From contig OX424555.1 of NCBI GenBank assembly GCA_949152475.1, forward strand, positions 20,354,868 to 20,418,867: a stretch of 64,000 bases of DNA, written 5' to 3'. This DNA is from Terebella lapidaria. Lineage: Eukaryota > Annelida > Polychaeta > Terebellida > Terebellidae. Below, piece after piece: positions 32,701-47,700 of this stretch (positions are counted from its first letter, which is position 1; the number at the start of each line of letters is the position of its first letter). The notes beneath the pieces were generated by a model, which searched no databases, was not told where the DNA came from, and was given only the letters and a program-made list of their open reading frames with translations. Made by a program: the position numbers and the translations under genes.

Positions 32701-35700
32701 AAGTGAGTGGGGGACCCTGACAACAAGTGAGTGGGGGACCATGACAACAAGTGAGTGGAAGACAATAACAACAAGTGAGTATGGCACCATGGCAACGAGT
32801 GAATTGAGTTGCAAGGGATGGATGCAGGGAATATATGTTCATATCATCCACTTCATGCACCGACATGTACAGTAAACATTTCACATGCTGTGAATAATAA
32901 AATTGTACTGTTCCAAGAGGTTCTACAACATGGAATATATACACCAGTGATGTCAATTTTATAACCAGGAAGTGTTCGATATATCTGACCAGTTTACATG
33001 CATGGTTTAGATGTTTAGGATATTATACATGTAATTATGGCAATTACATGTGCGACTAGATGACCTTGTCCCATGTGTCTATGTCCGCACAGCAGTTGTA
33101 TATTCATTCTACTGGATAGTACCCTACAATAATACTTATGTTCACAAACATATTTTAATGCATGTAGACTATATCATCATCAGCAGCAAATGTTCCTCAT
33201 TTCTCTGTTTGTATTTACTAATACTTTTATTAATTCATGATTATGTAGTGATGGTTCACCATGTTCACAAAAGTTTGGTTGTTTTGGTTTTTCAATAATC
33301 AATGATAAGACTAAATTATGTAATGGTACTTTCAATATAGTAACTGTATGTAGCCTACATGAACATTGACAATCTCCCACTCACGTGGCATTAAATAAGA
33401 TTTTATCAATGTGATTTCATGTTTATTACAAGTTCTAAAGACAGGTACACTAAAGTGATGTTTTCTGATTTGGGAAGTAGGACATAAATTTTAATCCCGT
33501 GATATCACAGTATCAGTGATAGGTCCTGTGAATACACAGCTGATACCATCTATACTCTGCAGAGCTATGACATGAGCACTCTGTCCTCAAGATTCAGGTG
33601 ACCTTGAAATGGCAGACATGATTTGTTTAGTTACTCTCAGAGATCTGAAGAAAAAACCTGTGTAGCAGGTGATTGGATCAATATTCTCTGTATACATGTA
33701 CCATCCCCTCCCATGTTGCTATCATTGTCTGGGGGACGGTTGGGGGGTGGTAAGACAGGGGTTGTCATGGCAGTGGGGGGATTTCTGGCGGAGTCCACTC
33801 GGTGAACAGGAACCCAGGCGATGTCTCTGATGTCAGGGCACGACACATTCTTCATTTTAATCTTGAATATTGACGGTGTCGTGTGTGTGTGTGATACAGG
33901 AAGTGTTACACCGCTCCAGGACCATAATGGAGGTGCTTTCATACTGGTTCACTTGAGCAGCGGGACACCAGTGTTAACTCAGTCAGTCACTGCTTTGGTC
34001 GCTGGGGAACAATAAACTTGTCTGAACAACTGATTGGCTGCCGGACACAGCTGTATAAAACCTGCATGTTTTCTGTGATATTTGGCAGATTTGCAAAGTG
34101 CTGAAAGGTATATCAGGATTATGATAAAATTATTGCTTAGGATCAGTTGCCGTCATTCTGTCAACACAAAAAGCAAAAAAAAAATCAGCAGAGCTTGCAG
34201 GAAATCCTGAGAAAAACAAGCAATAGATTACAGAGAAATGTCATTAGTTGGGCTATTGTCATGAAAAAAACCAAGATAAATGCTCCAAAAAACAACAACT
34301 CAAGTGCAAAAGCAAAAAGCCCTACCACAATTTCTCCCCCCCCCCCCCCCCCCCCCTCATGATATGAACAAAGCATTCTATCCGGTGATGAGTTGATCGT
34401 TAGTATCATTATTGCAGTCAATTACAGACTGGACAGACCCCATGGAGAGGGACTCGGCCCTGTACGAGAGGGTTCTCTGTCCTGGATAGTCCATTAGTCA
34501 TGATTTATAGAGTGCGCAATATCACCAGATCAAAGTCACTCTGATCGATCCACTACACCACAGTATTGAATGGAATTATATTTGGCACACTTTGTTTGTT
34601 TTGAAATATTAATGAAAATATGATTTATGTGACGTGTTTGTTTGCGCATACTGTAATAGTGTTTTTGTTGTTCATGAACTAAATGATGTTTAAATACTGA
34701 TAATAATAAAATATATGGGAATACATGTAACATAATGTCTGATATATTATCATGATTATAAAGTATTGCACATGTATTACAAGTCCAGTCATCCTTGCAC
34801 CTGAACAAATACATGTACATGCAAAATCTGATCAGTCCTGGTTAATGTTGAAGACTCCGGTCCATGCAGAGATTGCATTCCCTGAAAGTGACAAGTGGTG
34901 CTGGTGCTAGTGTGAGAGTCGTCTCCAAACGCTCCATTGGTTTTAAGTCAACATGGTCAAGGATGTACATGTAGAGTTTTGAGCATGTACATGTACAATT
35001 CACTAAGAAAAAAAAAAAATCACTTTAGTGACATTGCCTGAAGGTTTGATGAGTGTTGTTTTGTTTGCACAGATTGTTGGGTCTGGACCTAGTGCCACGT
35101 ATCAACAGTGAGCAGGTGGACGTAGACCAGATCAGCTCCGTGGAGCTGTACAACATCCACCATGACAGCATGGAGAAGGCGCGGGAACTCCGCACCGGGG
35201 ACAAGGTGGGGGTTACTATGGTAACAGTCATAGAGCAGACAATTACATGTAGTATCCCAGGCCAAAATCCTCTATCATTCTGTTTTTCCCCCATATTTTA
35301 TATACAAATATCTGGTACTGTTATACTTCTTAGTCCCATCAATATTGAATTGTAATTTTGCATCAGTACTTAAAACTAGTATTTGAACATGATGAACTTG
35401 TTTGTAAAGAGATCACTGCCTATCTGTATGGTACATGTACATGTAGGTACGGCCGTCGGTTCGGAAAGTCTCCCGAAGTTCATCCTCCGTGTCCAGTGGT
35501 TCAACAGGTGGTACAGCTGGTAGCCATGGCAACACAACCATGGACATCTACCACCTGTACCTACAATACCGCAGCTTCCATTGTAACGTTGGCGAAGAGA
35601 CGGAGATACAGTTTGCACTATTTGATGCCAAAACCAACCGCTTCTTCAGGTGGGTTTGTCATGATGTTGTATGGGTACTTTTTTCTTCAATTTCCAGGAG

Positions 35701-38700
35701 TTGTTGTTTAGAATCTTCAATGAGATTTTACATGTTCATCCATGATAGCAACTGGTATTTGTTTTTGTTTGGCAGCGAAAAGTTCATTGTACGTTTGACG
35801 AAAAATGGCTTCCCAAAGCGAGAGGACAAAGTTGATGACTACTCAGCGCTGTTCATTGTGAGTTTAGTGAGACGGTCAGGAAAGAGACACCTGTCCACAC
35901 ACAAGATAATACCAATATTATATGAATGAGATGAATCAATGGGAAGTGATGCCAGTGGGACAGTGACAGGAATTGTTTGTTTCAGGACCTTGGAAGCAAG
36001 GATCTCAGTCGAGAAGTGTTCCTGGTCGCTCGAGTGCTCAGAGTCGGTCTGTACTCACGCTTGCCATGATTCTCTGTGCCAATGGTTTAGATTTAAAAAA
36101 TAAATGTTGTAAATCACGCTGATAACATGTTTATAACTTCAGTCTCATAGAGATATGTTGCTTTGATACTGTAATCAAATTTTTGTGATACCATGTCTTT
36201 TTGTATTTATATACATCATGTACATATATACCACGGTATGTGCAGGAAGCTTAAGAGAAGGTGAGACCTCAAAACTACCCACAACAACGTACAGACGGCC
36301 ATTCGGCTGTGGAGGTATGACATTTGATATCGATTGGGTTTTATAGGTGTAAAGTCAGTCCCTTATGGATATACATGTCAACGTTAGATCACATACTGAT
36401 ATATGGTTTGATTTTGAATTAACATGATTAATAGAGAATTGTTTTGCTGGCAGTGCTCCACATCAAGGACATCTTGAATCAGTATGACAACTCAGGAAGT
36501 CGCGAAACTGACATCAAAGTTGACTTGTGAGTAGAATATGATTACTGCATTTACTTGTAATAATTATTTGACCTGTCGATAAGTGTGACAATGCAGTGCT
36601 AAGCAACCTACTGATTCACATGTGTATATATATTCGAGTACACTTTGACTCCAATCAAGAGTTAAACAATCTGATAAATCCCTATTGCCTGGATTCTGTA
36701 GGTGTGGGGAGAGTGACTTTGCGGTGCTACACGAGAACCTGATCAAGAAGCAGCAGTCGAGGTCTGGGTTCATGTCTGGCGGACCGACCGGCACCCGTAA
36801 GTCTGCTCGTGCCGACGGCTGCATGCGCACTGCGGGCCTCACCTTGTCACACATAGCACAGCTTTGTAGCCACTGCTCATCCGATAACAATGTTCAGCAA
36901 GTTGTGTTTGGGTGGGAATAAATATTGCATATCAGTCACTAAAATTTGTGGTCTCTCCTAATATGTAAATGTTATAACATGTACATGTATATCGGAGTAT
37001 AGAATTGCCTCTGTACTATGCTGCTCCTGTCGTAGTGGTAATCGTAGTGTGGTGGTTGGTCTTTTGTGATGTACCTCGTTCTCCTGTATATCTTGTAGAC
37101 AGTGTATACAGTACACGTACACGTAGTTGCAAATTGCAAATTCATGCAGCATAATGGCATCATTATGTGGACAATATTTCTTGTTAAGAGCATTGCAAAT
37201 TAGTTTGTAGTCGAGCCTACGGCCAAACTCATAACTGTCTTTGTGCATATAGTGTGACAATTTGTATCTATCTACAGAAGGATCCCTTGGTTTATAATGC
37301 TTTACCCCAGGGACCATTCATTTTTGGTGGACTAACAATTAACAATGTTAACCGTGTGCCAAAATATCCACAATCAAACATATTAGAAGAACCCCAGTGG
37401 TTTCAAAGTCCTATAACCACTGATAACATTGCAAAGCTTTCAGCCGCTAATACAAGTAGATTCTGGTAGAGCATGTCGTGTAGTGTGATCTGTGTCTGAC
37501 TCTCATGTGTGTGTATGTTCCCCTCGGGCTGCCTGTCCACCCCCCGCCCCCCTCCACCAGGTGTCCGGCGGTCCCGATCTCTAGGTGGCTCTTCCTGGTG
37601 GTCTGGCCAGCTCTCCACAGTCGAACCCAAAGCTTGCGCTGGACGTACGTTTTGACGATGCATGTTTGTTTCTCTCTGAACTAACAACCTTTTGCTCGTC
37701 CCTAGAATATGTCACCTTTTTCCATCACTGGTGCTATAAATGTCATTTTGTGCAAAAATAAAAGAGTTTCACATCAGGTCCGAAGCATTCTCTATTTGTA
37801 GCTGTATATCTGACTTCAGAACTGGTGTGATGCTCTTATAATCGAGATTCAATATCTTCTGTGGTTTTGTTTCAATTACTACAATTTAAGTGGATGTATT
37901 ACAAATATTTCATTTTGTTCACATTCACTATCCTAGTACAGTCAGGAAATTGAATGGTGTTATTCATAATTCGTCAAAATTTATTACGATTCTGTAGATA
38001 TCCATTTGGTTATTTTGAGTTGGTCGGCTCACGATCAAATACTGTGATTACATGTATGATTTACAGCAGTTAAGTTTCAACTGTGTGAATGTTGGAAGTT
38101 ATTTTCAATAAGAAGTATTATTTTTGGATATTCATTTGTACCACAAGCTGTGATATTGTGATCAATACTATGCCGTTTCTGATAAGACTAATTTTCCTTT
38201 TAACATGGACTGTTTTCTTTCCTTTTAGATTTACTCGTCACGCAATACTAGAAATATCTTTGTGTTGTGATTTCCTATCTTATTTGATATACGGTTCTTT
38301 GATTTTTCATCCCATGTTTTTTTATATGAAGCATTATTTGTGTCACGTATTTGGAGATAGATTAACAGAGGTGAGATTGTTTGTGGCTGTACCATGGTAA
38401 CTTATAGCTTATAAGCGCTATGTTTCTACATTCCACCTAAACTTGTATGGTAATATGTTATCATTATTGTCATGGATATGTATGGATCAATACTAATGTT
38501 TGTACACCAAATGTATTTGTGAAAAAAAATTATTGCAAAGAAATACACAGAATGGAATATAAGAGTAGTGCATGATTGTCATTATTGGTGTTGTTCAAAA
38601 TTATATTTGACTCGATCAACCAAAAATTCTTGGTGTTAAACCCAGCTTGCTGATCATTGGGAGCTCTGTGATATCATTTTACAGTATATATTTTATAAAA

Positions 38701-41700
38701 ATTCATTTCACTCTGTCTGCTTCTACACTACCAGTATTTGCATCGGAATTTTATGATATTGTTGCGGATAAATACCATACATGTACATGTGTAAAGATAT
38801 AGAAAAAAAATAAAACAATCATTCTGCAACTGAGAAAGATTTAAAACTTGAGCTTTTCAGCTTTGCCTGATTTCGAGCATGTGCTATTTGGTGAAAACTG
38901 TCGATATAAAAGAAAAGGTCATACGTTGATATTTGTTATGTGTCTCGACCCACAGGGATTGTGATCAGTGTATGCCGACTGGTGGGAGATCTCACAAGTG
39001 TGCTGAAAGCTGAACCCATCCTCCTGAAAAACTCTGCCATCACCAGGAAAATGGGCTTCTCGGATGTCATCATGCCTGGTCAGTCAAATAGCTTGTTTGA
39101 GTTCTGGTTGATTATCGAACTTGATTAATCGTAGTCAAATCAACTTGATCAATGGAACTTGATTAATCGTGTACATTATAATTGACATGATTGTAGTGTG
39201 ATCTGTGCTCGTAACATAACTTCCTGGTCCAGTGTACATGTTCAGCAACTAGGACAATGTTATTGTTGATGTGTGCCGTGGTAGAATTTTGTTGTAATTT
39301 ATAAACAAGAGGAAACATTTTGGTTATCATGGCTAAACATTAATACATGGTTCTGATCATTTAGAATGTATTATACACACACTATAAACCATCTTGAGTT
39401 TATAAATAAATAATTTATTTTGTGTAAAGATTTCATCAGCATGATCAGTGGTACGAACTAGTACCGGGTAGTTGTTTTTGGGGGATGTATGGCCAATATC
39501 TGACGCAGTAATCACACCAATATGCTGTACTTTAATAATCTGGACATTTGCTCACGTGATTGTCTGCCAGTCTTCCTCGCCATCCTGCTCAGGCTTTCAA
39601 TCTGTGTCTGACATTTCAAATCAGTCACAATATCGTAAATATTAAATGTAACAAAATACGAAAGATATACATGATGCACATGTACATGTATCATCGAGGA
39701 TGTTTGGGGGATAGAAAACAAAACAAATCAAACTTGATATGCGAAATATCATGATTTGACTACTCCTCACAGTTTGCTAAACTGACAAATATATTCTGTA
39801 CATTGTAAACATATTGTACATATTGTTTTCTTTTGGATTCTGTATACATATTTCCTTGTTCATGTTGTTTTGTTGCTGTAAGTATACATGTACTGGTAGA
39901 GTAATGTTAATGTAATTTCTTTGTTCATGTTATAATCTGAAACTATCTGATTTTGGTTGTTTACAGGCAAATACTGTCGAGGTAACTTAGTATATTTATT
40001 ATCTGCATGCATGTTCAAACCTTGTTTAGGGCTCGCTCTGATTGTTATGAAACTACCGGTAGTTTTCACATTTCTTTATACATGAAACTATTAAAACAGA
40101 ATCAGAGCATGATGCTATATTAGCAAATGTAGGATCAGTGTTTCCAAAAGATACAAAATGTGGATCCAGCCAAAATCAGATTTATGTTCTTAATTGGTGT
40201 GTAATCGTTTTGGTGGTGACCAATATCATCAAAATGTTGTGCCTTGTAACATAATGCAATATTCAACTTAGAGCTTTGAGAAATTGTGCAATTTCAATGC
40301 ATATACATGTATTTCATAGCTCCCAATATGTACATGTACATGTTCAGCATATCAGTACATGTATTAGATATGGAAGAATTCCTCATTCAATTTTGATATG
40401 CCTGAATGTTGTGTATGAGTTGATATTGGATACACACTGAGAAGTTATTGATTAGGTTCCTGAATCAAAATGTTGCTAAATCATAGCATTCGTCAACATG
40501 GAACGATAATTGAGCAAACCAAATTGATATCAGTGTGATCATGGTGATGATAACTATTGTCTTACAGTGTCATTTGTAAACATGGTCATCTAATAATTAC
40601 AACAAATTATGATAGATCATGCAAATAGATACAACTGTCATTGATACAGGACTGGTGTATAGATCTGTCAACCGCCCCTTCCCCCCCCCCCCCCCCACCC
40701 GACCCATGGACAGAAACACAATACAGCACAAATAATTTTATTACAAGCCTCATTAATCCAGCTCCCGAGGCGGAAGTATCAATGATTCGCCTTGCTGCTC
40801 GTTGTTTCTTGGCTCCCACATGTCTCGTGTACATACATAAGAGGCAGGGCTCCCGCCAAATCCTAGCCATTCATCATGCAACAGGGCAAATGGAAACACA
40901 CATCCGTCAAGTCAGGTTAAAAATATCTCCCAAGGTGCAACCGGCTGGACTGATCAATGGCCTGTCTGATTGTCTTTGATATTCTCATTCTTACATCTAC
41001 CTCCAGGATATAAATCACTTCTTCCATCGACTGCCGAGTGACATGTCCCCCTCCCCCTGGAGGTGAAAAGGGTGGAGAAAAAAAAAGAGTGTCATTTCTC
41101 TGAATTTCATTCATCTCAGATACACTTACCGTAATACCATTAGGTGCAAAGACACAACTGAACATAATGGGTACTTTTTTGAGAGCTATAGATTATTGAA
41201 TGCTTCTGTATGTGTACCTTAAAGTCAAGCTTTTCATCTTGAAGCCAATAAATAACTTGAATGAGGCTTGAATGACAATAACTGGGTACAATGTATTGAC
41301 AGAATGACTGCAAAGGTATCCCAGAATGTCCTGTCTACCATGTTATTCTCGCAAAATATGCCCTACAGTCATCTATCTCACCCAGTCTTGGTCCTTGATA
41401 GCATCAGAGGTCAGCTATTTGTGTTTCCTTTACACAGGTGATGTCCGTAATGACCTCTATCTGTCCTTGGTCAAGGGCGAGTTTGAACGCGGCCAGAAAA
41501 CCGCTCAAAGGAACGTCGAAGTGAAGGCAGTCATCGTAGATTCAAATGGGGATCTTATCCCAGTGAGTTTAATATGTTACCATGGTAATAATTCCATAAA
41601 TTCCAGAAATGATTAAATTACATTTATATCTGTGCTTTACGTTATGTGTACCGTACGGTTCCGTTTGACAGGAGTGTTTTTGCTACGGATCGGGAGATCC

Positions 41701-44700
41701 AAACAGAACAGAATACTTGTCCTATGTTTACTATCACAACAACTCCCCTCGGTGGTCGGAAACAATCAAAGTAAGGACTCAACCAGATACCTGTAAACTT
41801 CTAACTGTTGTGTAATATATTTTAACACTGTAGTGTTTGTTGGATAAAGTTTTAGCATAGATTTCGTGTTGTTATCAATAAAACTACTACATACTGGAAA
41901 ACTATTAAACCGTTTGTGTTGAAATTTCAGATCACAATTCCCACGGAAATCAACAGATGCAAGGGTTCACATATCAGATTGGAATTCAAACATTGCTCAA
42001 GTATGTATCTCGACATGGTACTGTCTACAGGCTTCTTGCTTCTATTAGTGCTTCATGGACACTCTCTGAGCTAATATCCAGTTTGACATACAGTTGCTGA
42101 TACTGTATAACTTGTGTGTTGCCCTCAGGGAAGTCTCACTCTGAGAAGAAGCTGTTTGCGATGGGGTACATCAAGCTGGTCACAGAGGATGGCACTACTG
42201 TGTGTGACGGCCCACATGAGCTGGTTCTCTATAAGGTGATTGTAACACTATCATATCTTGCTGAAGGATTAGAAGATCAAAATATGCCAACTCTTTCTTC
42301 ACATCTATGTATTACTGTAAAAGTACTAATTTTCGCGCGGTACTTATTTCGCGTATTTCGCGGTAAGGGTAGATCCGCGAAATTAAATACCTCGCTAAAA
42401 TAAGTCTCCCGCGAAAATTAATTTTGAGGTTTGTGGCCGTCCATAGCACAATACGCTGTTGCTAATCATAACGCGCAGAATTACGTTAGTTACAGTGCCC
42501 AGATACCGGTCGCTAGCGTCTGCATGGCACGTGCTTGAACTTGGTGCCGATGACATCTGCACCAAGTTCAAGCTTTTGCAGACTAAGCATGACTTGTTTG
42601 ACGTTTGTGTTTAAAATTTCAAATAAAATCTGATTTGATTTCCTGTGACTTTCCATTTCTCACACCAATTGCATTGATATACTGTGATGTCCATCAACTG
42701 CAAATTCTTTACGCGATTACTAGCAATCACTGAACCGCGAAATTAAATCCCCGCGAAATTGCCTGGGGTAAAAACCGCGAAATTTAATACCCGCGAAAAA
42801 AAGTGTTTTTACAGTACTCGTGGATGCACTGGTAAATTCCAGGATATCTTCCAGTGTTAAATAATGCTATAATGTGGGATGATGTGAGAGTCTGCACTAT
42901 ACTGTTGTGCTGTTAGTATTTAATTGTTCATTTAACTATTTGATTAAGTGTGAGGATCCCAAGAGGCTCAAGAACGCCACGTCGATGTACACTTCGTTAC
43001 CGAGCTGTATGTCGGATGTCAGTCACACTCACGGGGCGCCCATACAGTCATACTTCCGCCGCAGTGAGCGCGAGTCCGTCGTCATAGAAACCATGCTCTG
43101 CTCAACCAAGCTCACCCAGAATGGTCAGTCATCAGTCATTGTCCGTGTTGCCCTGGAAACTTGCTCAGGGCTATAGAAAGTTACTGTTTGAAACGTAACG
43201 ATAACAATAAACAGGAATAATTAATAGTAGTGATCATTGCATATGTGTCTGTCAATGAACGTATATTTGCAAACATTCATCTGTGTCACACATTGGACAT
43301 GACACGGTCATGTTGTAAAATATCATATCTCACAGATTATGCTTCAGATGTTGACTCCATGCATGACTTGTACTGTACTAAAATGTTTTCTCTGTGGTTT
43401 CATGTAGCGGACCTGTTGGGACTGCTGCGCTGGAAGGACAACCCTGAACATGTGGACGACAACCTGGAGAAGTTGATGAGTCTGGAGGGCGAGGAAATCG
43501 TCAAAGTCTGTCGCTCAGTTTGCAAACATCGCTTGTAGCTCCTATATGGCAATGTATCATTTGTGAACATGATGATATTTAAATTTGGTTTGTGGCGTTA
43601 ATGTAGCCTCTTCATCGGGAAAGCAAAATTCGGTTTCATTCATGCATTTCTTGTTAACATTAGTACCGGTAACACTTTACAAATCACTTGAAGACACCAA
43701 TCAAACAGAATAACATGTATTTGTGTGATAAATTAAGAATCTTTCGTTGTGTTTCAGTATCTACAAGACATTATGGATGCGTTATTCCATATGTTTGCAT
43801 TTGACAACGGCAATAGGATTCCTCGAGCGCAACTTGTCTTCAAGGCTCTTGTATGTGCATATAGTTATATTTCAATGAAGCGAATCGTTAAAGTGACATA
43901 CATATGGTTCAGAGTACTATTCAGTGTGTTTACCGGTAGTCTTCAATTCATTCAGAAATATCTGGTTTGTAGGTTTACATATTCAACTTTTTGGGGGACC
44001 CAAAGTTTGAGCATTTCCAGCCGGTGATGGACGCTTACATCAGTCGACATTTCTCGGCTGTGCTCGTCTACAAGTAAGTGTCTTATGGGGGGTGTTCAAA
44101 AGGTCATTCAACAGGAGGAAGCATTGTAAAATGGGTCAATTTTGGCACCAAATCACTAACGGATATCGTATAATCATCAATGACGTGAATTATGGCAGTA
44201 AAATTACGTTTATAAAAACCCCATAAAGCAGTGCTGCCAGCTGACGATTGCAGACATTCTGGAACACCTCTCATTGTTCTGCATCTTTGCCATACATGAT
44301 ATCAATTAATGTAGACATTTTGTAGATACATTATATATACATGACCTCCATGCACCCCCAGGGACCTGCTGAACTGTCTGACGGAGATGTTAGAAATGGT
44401 TACCGCGGCGATCACAGCGCCCTCTCTCCAGGAGCACTTTAGACGCTGCTTCAAGGTGCGCACAATCCCAAACTCAGTCCTAACAACAACGACATGCGGC
44501 CTTTATCTTTTGCTTCGGCTTTTTTGTATGTAATTGGAACTATCATTCTGACATTTGGGAATATAGTTTTATTGAGTTTATATCAAATTGGGCTCACATA
44601 ATTGTATCCCCCGAACAAAGTTCGGCGGATACTATGGATTTGGCTTCGTCGTCCGCGTCTGCAGAGATTTTCTTGTGAACGCGCTACAGGCCGCAATTCT

Positions 44701-47700
44701 CACCCGATCACCATTATTTTTTGCAGGCACATATATAATGGTAAGATCCCGACACCAATCGATTTTGGTTGCCGTGGCAACTGAATTGGTCGTTTGGGGA
44801 CACATTTTGCATTGAAAACAGCCTGTTTGAGACACATGGCTTGTGAACGCGCTATAGGCCGCAATTCTCAACCGATCACCATTATTTTTCGCAGGCACAT
44901 ATACTATGGTAAGATCCCGACACCAATCGATTTTGGTTGCCGTGGCAACTGAATTGGTCGTTTGGGAACACATTTTGCATTGAAAACAGCCTGTTTGAGA
45001 CACATGGCTTGTGAACGCTCTACAGATGGCAATTTTTGACGAATCTCGATAATATTTGGAAGTGTTGTTGGGAAGGGCTGTCACACGAAACCAATCGTTT
45101 TTTAGAATGATCATATAAATATTAATATGTTAACAGTCTAACTTATTACAGAATTTTGAAATATCCATTTTGACATGTACGATCATTCCAATAGCCTGTA
45201 CAATGGAAGATAATGACACTGGTTTCTTGTTCAGAATGGAGAACTGAAGTTTTCAGTGAAAACAGGACAATATTACTGAATAAGTTAACATTAGTTTTAC
45301 TAGTTAAGTCTATTATTGTCCACAATAAAAATAGTTAAGACGAGAAACGTTTATTATTAAGCTCAACAAGGTAAAGGTTTTGTCCAGTACAGATTTCATG
45401 GGTGTAACTGAATAAGTTAACATTATTTTTAATAGTTAAGTCTATTATTGACCACAATAAAAATAGTTAAGACAAGAAATATTTATTATTAACCTCAACA
45501 AGGTAAATGTTTTGTCCAGTACAAAATTCATTGGTGTAACCGAATAAGTTAACATTATTTTCACTAGTTAAGTCTATTATTGACCACAATAAAAATAGTT
45601 AAGTCTATTATTGACCACAATAAAAATAGTTAAGATGAGAAATATTTATTATTAAGCTCAACAAGGTGAAAGTATGTCCAGTACAGATTTCATGGGTGTA
45701 CTGAATAAGTTAACATTATTTTTTACTAGTTTAGTCTATTATTGACCACAATAAAAATAGTTAAGACAAGTAATATTTATTATTGGGCTCAACAAGGTAA
45801 AGATTCTGTCCAGTAGACATTTTATGTCTGTAACCAAATAAGTTAACATTTTTTTTTGATAGTTAAGTCTATTATTGACCTCAATAAAAATAGTTAAGAT
45901 GAGAAACAATTATTATTGCGCTCAACAAGGTTAAGGTTTTGTCCGGTAGAAATTTCCGGGTGTAACCGAATAAGTTAACTTTATTTTTACATGTTAAGTC
46001 TATTATTGACCACAATGAAAATAGTTAAGACAAGAAATATTTATTATTGGGCTCAACAAGGTAAAGGCTTTGTCCAGTAGAGATTTTATGGCTGTGACCA
46101 AATAAGTTAACATTATTTTTTTGCTAGTTAAGTCTATTATTGATCACAATAGCTTTTTATGAAAACATTGATCAACTTTTACTTTGAATTTCAACTTGAG
46201 ACCATGTTTGGCACAAATTATGAGTTAAAATATAACTTATGGTGAAAAGTTCGATCTGGCTCCATTTTCGTCATCTTGAAATGCAGTTTTGGTCAATTTT
46301 TAGTTTGAATTTCAATTTGAAACCAAGTTTGGCACATATTATGAGTTAAAATATAACTTATGATGAAAAGTTCGATCTGGCTCCAATTTCTTCATCTTGA
46401 AATGCAGTTTTGGTAAACTTTTAGCTTGAATTTCAACTTGAAACCAAGTTTGGCACATATTATGAGTTAAAATATAACTTATGATGAAAAGTTCTATCTG
46501 GCTCCAATTTCGTCATCTTGAAATGCAGTTTTGGTCAACTTTTACATTGAATTTCAACTTAATACCAAGTTTGGCACATATTATGAGTTGAAATATAACT
46601 CATGGCAAAAAGTTTGATCTGGCTCCAATTTCGTCATCTTGAAATGCAGTTTTGGTCAACTTTTAGTTTGAATTCCAACTTGAAATCAAGTTGGGCAGGT
46701 ATTATGAGTTAAAATATAACTCATGACGAAAAGTTTGATCTGGCTCCAATTTTGTCATCTTGAAATGCAGTTTTGATTAACTTTTACTTTGAATTTCAAC
46801 TTGAAACCATGTTTGGCACATACATGTATTATGAGTCGAAATATAACTTATGGTGAGAAGTTCAATCTGGCTCCAATTTCGTCATCGTGAAATGCATTTT
46901 TGGTCAAATTTTACTTTGAATTTCAACTTGGAACCAAGTTTGTAAAATATTCTGAGTTGAAATATAAATAGGTGAAAAGATTGATCTATCTGTATTTTCG
47001 TTATTTTATCAAACATGTCGAAATGGAAATTCATATAAAGAGATTTCAGTGGTGATTTTGAATTCGACCTTCAATAACCTCGGAAAATCAGTGCAGCAAT
47101 TTTGGTGGGGAAAAGAAAACAGTTGTGACTTGAGATTTAACATTTCTCTGGTAATCTTTTTTAGCCCTTGCTCTAGTTTTTCACACTTGACAGTGATATA
47201 TTTGGGGCAACAGAGATGATAGGGCTACGGGGGATACACCCAAGCGGTCGTAGGCGACCGGAAGCGTCTAGTTCATCATGTATCCTATTGGTGTTGTCGA
47301 TTGAGTTACAATATAAATGTACGTATAGTCTGTGGGTGTCTAGGTACCTATTGTTAACCAGAATGCCTGCATGCTCACTGTGCTTGATTGGTCATTTTTT
47401 GGTCACTCTATCTACATTTGCATAATATATTAACATTTACATGCAATTTTGACCCAACACAATTTTGTCGTATGTCATATGTAGAGTCCTACCAGTTTAG
47501 GGAACTGCCGAGTCGGGGTAAGTCGTCAACATTGCATTGTTGATGCAATGTGCAAAAACATGTATATAATATTATGTACTTTGCAATGAATTGTGGGTAA
47601 TCTTGAATACTGTATATCTACCGGGTAGTACAACTAACATAGATATATCAACTATAAACATGTACATGTATAGCATCTTAATTAAGGCATGCACTTCCAG

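Noticed and set aside
32352-32956. Minus-strand frames of 127-163 codons rich in HSLVVMV or CCHGPPLT repeats
   Set aside because: Read-through of the 24 bp minisatellite after exon 6, on the wrong strand of the DOCK gene.
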